From Topomyia yanbarensis (lineage: Eukaryota; Arthropoda; Insecta; Diptera; Culicidae), in the NCBI RefSeq assembly GCF_030247195.1, contig NC_080672.1, positions 26,605,906 to 26,669,905 on the forward strand: a DNA stretch of 64,000 nt, in the 5' to 3' direction. Positions 55,783 through 64,000 of this stretch are shown here, one piece after another. Numbering within the stretch: position 1 is the stretch's first letter; each line of letters opens with the position of its first letter. Under the pieces are notes generated by a model. That model saw nothing but the letters and a program-made list of their open reading frames with translations, was not told where the DNA came from and made no database searches. The position numbers and the translations under genes were made by a program.

Positions 55783-56809
55783 ATTGCATCGGAAACAATC
55801 ACATTCCCAGCAGAACTTTTTGTTTTCTAATTTCAAACACTTTTGTTTCGTACTGCACACAACGGAAAATTTTAAAACAGAACTTACCGTCCCAGCAGTA
55901 GTTTAAGCGGGTGTTCTTTTTCGATTCAAATTCAAGCCATGTGTTAAGCGTTACTGGACTTAAAATTGTTTTCCCAGTTTAACCAGTCAGAACATCTGTC
56001 CTACCCTATGTATTTAAAACACAGTTCTAATTGCGTTTTAAGGTATACAACAAATACGGTTGGGTATACTAATTTAAATTTTAAAATAAATCTGTTTTAA
56101 ATTATGAAACAAACCGCTGTACTGAAGATATAATTATGTCAGTCCTATTACCACATAAAACACCTATATAACATAAAACGCTGCAGAATTGGTTTAATAA
56201 TACAATGTTTACACTACAGAGTTATAACACGTTTTAATAATTAGCAACAAGAAAAATGTCACCAAGATAGCATAAAAACCCGTTTTAACTGGTAGTGCGA
56301 ACGTTGCATAACAATGTAATTTATCAAATAATTTCATTTTTCCACCACTAATCGATCAAGAAATACTTACACTTAAGATTGTTTACTTAAGTTCATTAGT
56401 ACATTATTGAAAATTTAAATGGAAAATGAAATTTCATATTTTATGGAGAATCTGTATATTTCCGTTGGCGGGCGTGGGTTTCCTCATCACAGCTCTCAAT
56501 ATGGAACTTTTCTTTTGAATATATTTTCTGGATAGACCAGCCTATTTTTACTAGATGGATCAGCCAAATAATGCCAATCACCTAGTGAGATACTTGATTA
56601 ATTAATAGATTACCGTTAAAAGACCTTCAATAAATTATGTTTTAATGGGGAGGGTATATAGCAAATTGTAACATATGAAAACAGGCGAGTGAACAAGAAC
56701 GTGTGTCGATATGTGTGATAGATAAAAAAGCTATATTTTTAATGTCACCGTGGTCGTGTCCTGTACACAACCCTTTAATTTTTACTATATTTTCAAAAAA
56801 AGATCGCAA
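55783..56809. other. Unassigned AT-rich sequence
   Basis: AAACCGTTTTAA-like words recur loosely (55900-56300), but no clear element boundary or protein is seen. Confidence 0.3.
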
Positions 56810-56925
56810 TTTAAAACCACCTTTGCGCGTCACTAAGTTAGTGTCAGATTCTGATTAGACGAAGTCGAAACATAAATTGAATAACGAATTTAGTTATTGG
56901 TGTTGTGCCCTAAACGCGCAAACGT
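56810..56925. mobile_element. MITE, family M, copy 3 (internally deleted)
   Basis: It begins TTTAAAACCACCTTTGCGCG, jumps directly to the right half (CACTAAGTTAGTGTCAGATT, GACGAAGTCGAAAC), and ends TTTAGTTATTGGTGTTGTGC then AAACGCGCA, the mirrored terminus. About half of the family consensus is missing. Confidence 0.6.
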
Positions 56926-57715
56926 TCATTGGACTTATATTACAAGCCAACACATTCAAATTTGTTGAACTTTTTTGAAACAGTTCGAAAAGATCGCTTG
57001 TAGTGCATGATGCTTGAAAAGTATTGTACAAACCGGAAAACAGTGTCTTGGTTTGCTCCTTTTTACTCCGAGACGCTTGATAGTGTTTGACTACCTAGGG
57101 TCTATCATGTAAATTATGGATGTCTCTCAGAATTATCAACGATTGAAAATCGAGTATTCTGCTGAAAATTCTCATCACTACATTTTTGAAAATGAGTTTT
57201 TATATATAGTGCACTTTGTATTAAATATTGAGTTTTTCAGCCACCCTACCAGTCTTAATTTTTAGTTAAAAATTATTTTACAAAACACCAAGTAAGAATT
57301 CAATGTCAAAAATTAGCCAAAGTTGAAGTTTTCGTCAAATTCGGACATCTTTTGAGGATTTGTCTGACTTTTGTATGGATGGTGATCCCTTTGTGCTGTA
57401 GCTAATATCGCGTAGTAGGCTAGATCGATTAACATCGTGGAGACAACCTCACGCCGTACCGTGAAAAGTGTGGTCAGCCAGAACGAGTATGAAGGGGCGT
57501 TGAATTTTCTCCCGTACTGATCGGATACTTTTCCAAATCTTCACTACCGCAGTAAGAGTCCTTGAAACAACCAACCCCATGCTTCAGTAGAGCCATGCAT
57601 GACCAACTCAAATCGGTGAGCACACCGTCAACCTCAACTGTTTGAACGGGCAAGTAGACGCGGTTGATCTACATAAAAGACTTGTCGCTGGTAACGTCAT
57701 TTTCGATTCAGTTCG
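56926..57715. other. Unassigned sequence
   Basis: Nothing recognised. Confidence 0.3.
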
Positions 57716-58610
57716 TTGAGTACCGTAAATGTCTGTGTGTATGTGTATGTATGTGACCAAAAATCTCACTCACTTTTCACAGAGATGGCTGAATCGGTTT
57801 TCACAAACCTAAGGCCGATGACAAGCTGAAGCGGAAAGCGAAGCGTATGCGAACGCGTTTGAGCACTTTGCATAGTGTGTTGACGCGTTCGCCGACGCTT
57901 CGCTCCGCTTTTACTATGACGGTATTACGCGTTCTGCATGCACACTTCAAAGAGACAGTTCAAACGCATTCGCTTCGCTCACTGTTATCGCACCGCATAC
58001 CGCGTAAGCATGCCATCGGCCTTAGTCTCAAATGAAAGGTACAACGTTCTCATCGGCTGTTATTGAATTTCTAATGGATCCGACTTGCGGTTCCGGAATT
58101 ACAGGGTGATGAGTACGATCACGCAGCAAATCCCGATTTCAACGAATGCTGCAATGAATGTAAAAAGGTGAAATTAACAAACTCACATCAGTTTGTCGGA
58201 GATGATTGAGCCGATTTTCACAAACTTAGATGAAAGGTATATTATCCCCATAAGCGTTGTTTCAGAAATAGAATTCAAATTTTTGATGCCAAACATCTTT
58301 GAAATGCATCAAATGTCGAGAATTTGTATTATCTCGAAAAAAAAAAATTTCAACAAAATCGAAAAGCTATGCAATTACTCCAAAAATCGACTTACCAACT
58401 GAGACCCGGAGGGCCGAGCGTCATGTACCATTCGATTCAGTTCAATTTTCTCAGAGATGGCTGAACCGATTTGCATAAACTCAAATAAATGGTATAATGC
58501 TCCCATTAGACTGAAGTTTTAGTTGATGTGATTTCCGGTTCCGAAGCTACGGGTTAAGAGTACGGTCACACAGCAAATTCTCATATGAACTGGTAACCCT
58601 ATATCAGAGG
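57716..58610 (+). repeat. Interspersed TG-tract family, several fragments
   Basis: GTGTGTATGTGTATGTATGTG, then CACAGAGATGGCTGAATCGG, CAAATGAAAGGTACAACG, TTCCGGAATTACAGG and CACGCAGCAAATC follow the order seen in 5560-5790. 58365-58600 is a second, more decayed copy starting with CCCGGAGGGCCGAG at 58405. The MITE at 57812-58022 splits the first. Confidence 0.7.
57812..58022. mobile_element. 211-bp GC-rich MITE with TA duplication
   Basis: The ends AGGCCGATGACAAGC and GCATGCCATCGGCCT are inverted, and the whole interior (AAGCGGA, GCGAAGCG, CGAACGCGTTTGA against their mirrors) forms an imperfect hairpin. TA at 57810-57811 and 58023-58024. The host repeat without the insertion is visible at 63796-63807 (CTAACCTAGTCT), confirming one TA in the empty site. 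The 62-codon frame inside is incidental. Confidence 0.88.
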
Positions 58611-59540
58611 TGGATCCAGGAAAAAATTTGGGAGGAGTTCCTAATTTAAAATGAAAAAATTTAAAATGAACATTGTACAACACGTAATACTTAAAAACTC
58701 TTTTAATGAAAATCAGTTCACTTCAATCAGTGAAATTTTGTTTGAAAAGATTTTGAGTTTGAAACCAATAAAAAATTCCAACTAATTTAAAATTTCTCAA
58801 TAAGCTGAAAGTTTTTGAGAGGGGTCCGGACCCGCAGAACCCTCCCCCTAGATCTTCCACTGCCCTATGATGTCCGAATGATGTAATACATATTTAAATA
58901 CGTTCAACATTACTTGGATTTGAAGGATCTAGATCACTAATGACCAATCAAAGTAGCTTTGACCACATTGCATTGGCCCCTTATGACGGATGTTTATGCC
59001 CACGGGGAATTCGCCAGGTTTCCGAGCGAATGTCACACCAATTTCCCAGCAAACCTTAACCTATTTTTTTAAACTTTATTTCAAATGAAATGCATTTATT
59101 GAATTTTATTCAGTTCTGACTTTTGGTTCCGGAGTTACAGGTTAGTTATTGCGATCACATAGGAATTTCTCATATAAACCGGTGCAATCGTAATACCTCA
59201 TAGGATAAAAATGTATAGAAATAAACATCAAAAACGCAGAATTGTTGTAGTCCCCTGTTGAATCTATTCACCAATTGCCGGTATGCCAATAGGACGATGT
59301 TCAATGCTTCCACGTATACGGTCATATATTTTACTCGCAAACACTCAAAAGTTAATTTCGACTACAATATCTCACAAAACGTTCTCATACGGGAATCTTC
59401 TGATAAAGATAAAGCACAACATTGAGTACACTATTTCTAAGGATTCATTTGCTGAGTTACTAAGAACTATATCAACATACATTGTTTGAAAGCACTCTAT
59501 TGTGCTTTGGTTCGCTCTACACTCGAATAAATTTAAAATT
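58611..59540. repeat. Decayed interspersed repeats
   Basis: 59085-59190 (TTTCAAATGAAATGCA, GGTTCCGGAGTTACAGG, CACATAGGAATTTCTCATAT) is another copy of the TG-tract family body. 58614-58620 and 58805-58860 (GAGGTGGATCCAGG, GGGGTCCGGACCC) look like an element end. No genes. Confidence 0.45.
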
Positions 59541-59544
59541 TATA

Positions 59545-59745
59545 AACCCGAAACCCGAACCCGACCCGAACCCGACGGGTTTCGGGTAGGGTTCGGGTTT
59601 TATAAATTTTAACTTTTCAGGTTCGGGTCAAATTTGAATTCCTCGGATTCGGGTCGGGTCCGGGTTTCTGAAATTTTAAACTTTCGGGTTCCGGTAGGGT
59701 TCGGGTTTTTCGAATTTGGAATTTTCGGATTCGGGTTCTGAACAG
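59545..59745. repeat. TTCGGGT-rich degenerate array, block 1
   Basis: GAACCC/GGGTTC words in both orientations: first AACCCGAACCCGACCCGAAC, then GGGTTTCGGGTAGGGTTCGG, separated further right by TTTTGAATTT-like spacers. No fixed period. Confidence 0.75.
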
Positions 59746-60839
59746 ATCTCACCCAACCATTTCTTGACGCTGTTTCGTCTACACACAACACCCAGTCTCT
59801 TTTTGTAGTTTTAACTTTATTTACTTTACTTTACCTCATGATACGAATGGATGACACATATACCCGTATTAAATTTAACCATCTTTAAATCGCTAGAATT
59901 CGTTTCATTTTATTATGCTCAACTACTATATTTTTCAATCATGTATAACATTTCTTCTCTTCAAATTCGCAAACTGCCCGAATTATTTTATTTTAACGAG
60001 TACTCATGAGATAATATTCCACAATAAGTGTTCCGCGTCTAAAATCTCTATGCGATTTATTTTTCATGATAATCATCAATAAACTAAGTTAAAGTATATC
60101 TGCCGGTAAATACATTGGTTCAAGCAAGTAGAAATCTACAGGAAGTAGAGACAATCTATCAATGATGGCACTCATATGGTAATGGTATACTAGCGCCACT
60201 ATCAAATCAGTGGTATATATATGAAACAAGTATTTTCTATCAGATCGTCCCCGGGCTAGGCCGTTGCATGTTCCGGATTCCTTCATGAAAATATATGAAT
60301 TTTCACTATTTTAATTAATCAATCGTAAAAATATTGTGTGTTCTGTTCAAGCCATGAGCGGATTTGTAGAAGTTTGAAGTCGTTCCGAGAACTCCCTTGG
60401 AGATGTCGAAGTATCCCTACTGGCGCGCATACCGTACTAGCTAATGATGTGACATCAAGAACGCGTCAAAGTATCTTGATTGACGCCCTTCGACACAAGT
60501 TTAAGCTTGACTTACCAACTAGTAACGCAGGTGACGTCGTGTAAACTTTCGAATACGACTTACCAATTGACAGTGCTTTATTTAATATGTAATATATAAT
60601 AAATTATACAAAACTAGTATTGTAGCAATGGGTTTCGATAAAAAAAATTAGAAATTTTGGTTAGGTACGACGGGCAAGGTTGTTTGAGTCGGTCATCATT
60701 ATGCCTCCTGTTTCCCCATGCGTTAGCCGACGATTTATCCTACTTTCCGGTTAAGATATTGACGATTTATAAGTTTCCCAGAACATTACAAATGCGGCGT
60801 TTAATAATAGTAAATATAAATGGTAATTCCTCTCGCCAG
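59746..60839. other. Unassigned sequence
   Basis: Nothing recognised; ends at the CTCGCCAG target site (60832-60839) of the next element. Confidence 0.3.
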
Positions 60840-62763
60840 CAGTGGCGTAGCCAGAAATTTGGTTTGGAGGGGGTTTTGATGAAAATCGCAAATTTTTTGA
60901 AAAAATGCTAAAATTTAATATGAGTTTGATAAATTATTGAAAACTCAAAAACATAAGTAGTCTAACAGATGTCATTCCAGTCTACAAACAAGAAGGATCA
61001 ACATGGAACAGTTTTCAAACCTCTATAGATTATTTTCTTGTATAATATGTCAATGAAGTCAAAAATTGCGATCTTTTAAAGTGGGATAAATGATCTAAAA
61101 AATTTTCAACGTTCAAGATCACCTAATATAATAATCCTTGACTTTGAAGGTTTGACAACTTCGGGAAGTTATCAACATAAAACAGCGCCTTCTTTGATAT
61201 AGAAATTTTAGTGATTAACTCTCATAGAGGTAATTATGGTGAATTAATTTTTCAAAAATATTAAGAGACATGGTGCCTTCAGCAAAGTTTTTGATAATGT
61301 CATTTCAAACAATTTTGTTGAAAATATGAAGGCTACATGAATTCAACATATAGGGATTAAAATGGACTGGGCCTGCTATATTTCTTCTTAGTGAAGAAAA
61401 ATTTAGGTGAAAACTATTCTTTTCTGCGCTACGGATAAAATTGTTTGAAACAATCATTGCGAGTTGAGAACACAAAACCTATAACTAAATTATGGATGGA
61501 TGGAACTGAAACTTGCGTTTCGACTTCATCTCATCAGAATCCGACACTAACTTGGTGGGCGGACTAAGCTAGCGCCGAATTGATGCTAGCTCCTGAAAAT
61601 GGAATCACTCTTTGTGTTTTTGAGTCCTTTTAATATCTGGGAATTATTTGTTTTAAATCCAGTTCCCTTATTTTTTGTAAGCTTCAAAGGCACCTTGAAC
61701 GCAATGTGAATTTATTATTTAATTACAGCAGAAGAGATTCATCAAATACAGTAATTTCAGAATAGCTTGTTGTAAAGGTTTTCTACTACTATATTTCGAT
61801 ACTCTGAATATGTAGGATATTTATGTCTTTGACAAAGTTGTTTGAAATAGCACTTTCGAAAACTTTGCTGGAGACATTAAGTTTCGACCCAAATTTGCTT
61901 GAAGAGTAATTCTTCTCTATAATTACTTCTTGGAGGATTAACCGTCAAAATTATTCTATCAGTAGATGAACAGTTTTACGTTTTGAAATTAACTAACTGA
62001 AACTAATTACTTAACATCGAAATTTGGCAGTTTCGAATGAATGTGATCGTAACCGTTAAAATTTTATCGAGAATTAATTTTACTTTTCTTCATTAGTCAA
62101 CCTCACAACTTGCAGTACTAGTACGTAGCACACAAAATTTTAGTACGCCATTCATTGCATCCTGCTAAGAGGCTATTCATATAGTTGATAATACAACAAA
62201 AATCTTATGCTCATAAAACCGATCCTGACCCGCTAGAGACAAAATTACATCAGCTTTCAACTAGTTTCTGAAATGTTATTCTTGTTGTTAACCATATTGA
62301 ATTGTTGTCCAAACTCTACAAATCTAAAAAATACATTTTCAGCAAATGTTGAAATGTATGCAAGTTTGCGGTAAACAAGCTTATGTTTTATATGCAATCA
62401 ACCTATTCAAATTTAGATTCCCATTCGAAAAATTGTTTCTAATCCATATTTTGAAGCATCTTTCCAAAAATGAGCTCGTAATAATTCAGACAGTTATTTT
62501 ATTTTACATTGAAGTAATTTGACAACTATGGGATTTTGGCTAAGAGATAAGTTACAAGATCCCCTTCCCACAATTTTCCAAAAGTTCTCATGACGCTTTA
62601 AACACAGTTCTCAATGTAGTGATCAGAGAATATTTTTCCAAAAATATTTTGTGGAATTTTAAATTAAATTCGTCAGTATCAATTATTTTTTTTCAATCCA
62701 ATTAATTTTGGTTTGGGGGGGGTTTTAACCCCCAAACCCCCCCCCCCCCTGGCTACGCCACTG
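60840..62763 (+). mobile_element. Cleanly bounded non-autonomous hAT-like element
   Basis: It starts CAGTGGCGTAGCCAG and ends CTGGCTACGCCACTG, a perfect 15-bp terminal inverted repeat. CTCGCCAG is duplicated exactly at 60832-60839 and 62764-62771. Both traits are those of the hAT superfamily. The right end is preceded by G-, then C-runs that form a local hairpin (62716-62750). The interior shares blocks with the elements inside the inverted-repeat arms and carries a family-M MITE at 61440-61640. No transposase frame remains. Confidence 0.88.
61440..61640. mobile_element. MITE, family M, copy 4 (right end missing)
   Basis: GAACACAAAACCTATAACTA, GCGTTTCGACTTCATCTCAT, AGAATCCGACACTAACTTGG and AGCTAGCGCCGAATTGATGC follow the order of copy 1 and then stop near GTGTTTTTGAGTCC. 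Nested in the hAT-like element. Confidence 0.6.
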
Positions 62764-62924
62764 CTCGCCAGTATTTCGTTTTGCCATGGGCAGATAGAAC
62801 TGGACGCGTATGGTGCTACTTCAGGTTCGAGTAATTCTATAATTATATTGGATGAGCTTCAGATGATTCTTTTGGATGAGCCATGGATCCAGCTCGGGTG
62901 GCTTCTCCGAATTAACAAGTCCGG

Positions 62925-63105
62925 TTCAGATCGGGTTTCTTGAATTATAACTTTTCTGCTTCGGGTTTTTAAATTTTTGAATTATCGGGTTCGGGTCGGC
63001 TTGGGTTTCATAAAATTTTCATTTTCGGGTTCGGGTTTTACAATTTCGGGTTCGGGACGGGTTCGGGTTCGAAAAAATTGAAACCCGACCGTCTCTAGTC
63101 GACTC
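62925..63105. repeat. TTCGGGT-rich degenerate array, block 2
   Basis: GGGTTCGGGT and TTTCGGGTTC words alternate with TTTTTAAATT-like spacers, mostly in one orientation, and end AAACCCGACCGTCTCTAG, which could be an element terminus. Confidence 0.75.
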
Positions 63106-63769
63106 CCATGGAGGGACCCACTGAACCTACCGAGCTACATAGATCGCTGTAAGCTTATTGACCTTGATCTCCCGTAGGTAGGCCGGGATGTTTCGAAGGT
63201 CGTATTCATTGCCAATCTACTGCAATCTCGAATTGACTGCTCTAAACTTATACAACTTTTGGACATCGGCATTTGTTGTCGTGGTCTTCGAACCCATCCT
63301 TTATTTCACATTCCGGTGGCCAGGATAAATTATTGTTAAAGCGGACCTTTCGTCAGTATGTGTCGCCTTTTCAATTGCTGTTCCAATGTCTTCGGCTTCG
63401 GCTTCCATTTGTCCCGTAATGTTGTCAAGAAATCATTTCTAGTGCTAGTTCCTAGTCATTAGGATTATGCTGTTCGTTTTATTTGTAATTATACGTATCA
63501 AAAGGAATTATTTCGATGTCTGTTATCTGTTGATATAAGAGATATAAGAGATGAGGAGGTTTTATGCCTGTTGGAGAGTGTTAAAACAAAATTCAGCCGC
63601 AGCGGGCTTTGCGCTGCTCCCAAATAAACAAATTAACAATAAATAGCGTCTATGCGCAAGCCTAGATCGCTGATGGCAAATCAAAGATTCTTGGAATATA
63701 TTGTTCACTATAGATAACTCCGGAAGATCCGGGTTTCGGGGATAATCCAGAGCTAACTAAGGCCACTTC
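63106..63769. other. Unassigned sequence
   Basis: No domain recognised. A tandem GATATAAGA (GATATAAGAGATATAAGAGA) at 63532-63551 is minor. Confidence 0.3.
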
Positions 63770-63830
63770 GATGATGACTGAACCAATTTTCACTAACCTA
63801 GTCTCAAATGGAAGGTATTATATGCAGTTC
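63770..63830 (+). repeat. TG-tract family fragment (empty site for the 211-bp MITE)
   Basis: GATGACTGAACCAATTTTCA, then CTAACCTAGTCTCAAATGGA, parallels 57785-58035 without the MITE. C/T-rich sequence follows to the window end. Confidence 0.7.
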
Positions 63831-64000
63831 GGTGTTGGACTCCCCATCTACCCCTCCCTTTCCTTCTTCTCACCCCCTCCCCTCCCATCACTCTTTCACC
63901 CTCCTTCACTTATCTCAGATGAACCTCACACCTGCATTCCCTTCATCAACCCCGTATACCATAATAAGTTAGGTGGTTCCTGACGTATCCTCCCCATCCC

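Noticed and set aside
59545..59745. Telomere-like repeat because of GGGTT words
   Set aside because: Words occur in both orientations with irregular spacing and AT spacers; no fixed telomeric unit.

Overview
This is a eukaryotic, transposon-saturated, gene-poor window. It most resembles a large mosquito genome, probably culicine (Aedes/Culex type). The evidence is many degenerate Class I and II elements, DD37E mariner-family remains, non-LTR ORF1 and RT debris, BEL/Pao integrase fragments, hAT-like elements with 8-bp target duplications, MITEs, and an interspersed family carrying CCCGGAGGGCCGAG next to a TG-rich tract. The mosquito assignment rests on recalled repeat families and was not searched. 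No complete host gene is visible. The best host-coding candidate is one short first exon at 19980-20034. No CRISPR, rRNA or tRNA is recognised, and no viral insertion was recognised.

Layout. 0-3.9 kb holds two minus-strand non-LTR ORF1 fragments, a mariner scrap and a GTACCGG-rich tract. 3.9-8.75 kb is the left arm of a 4.8-4.9 kb inverted repeat whose right arm is 43.7-48.6 kb. Each arm carries a hAT-like element with a further insertion inside it. 9-12.6 kb holds a MITE and a GC-richer island without recognised genes. 12.64-17.56 kb is a striking satellite built from 7-, 8- and 9-bp variants of one A/T motif in separately homogenised blocks, with two reversals of purine strand. 17.6-18.7 kb holds RT and Tc1/mariner debris.

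19.6-20.8 kb is a unique island with the exon candidate and an 81-bp palindromic MITE. 21.0-23.6 kb is an old repeat interrupted by a 2.0-kb element; an uninterrupted inverted copy at 37.4-38.15 kb gives the empty site. 23.7-25.1 kb holds BEL/Pao integrase pieces. 26.0-26.55 kb is a 116-bp tandem repeat, and 27.03-28.32 kb a full-length but dead DD37E mariner with both ends. 29.3-32.3 kb is extremely T-rich. 33.6-35.2 kb and 48.8-50.9 kb are further unique, GC-richer islands. 35.9-41.3 kb contains the same two modules (ORF1 fragment, then a 16-bp array plus a 180-bp module) twice in the same order.

52.7-53.7 kb is a 1-kb imperfect palindrome. 54.05-55.25 kb has two tandem TATA/Inr core-promoter-like modules, one broken at its initiator by a 992-bp hAT-like element that itself hosts a 287-bp hAT-like MITE. 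57.8-58.0 kb is a MITE whose empty site is visible at 63.8 kb. 60.84-62.76 kb is a cleanly bounded hAT-like element of the same family as those inside the arms.

The interest lies in mobile-element archaeology and satellite structure, not in a pathway of cooperating genes. No coding system that looks new was found.
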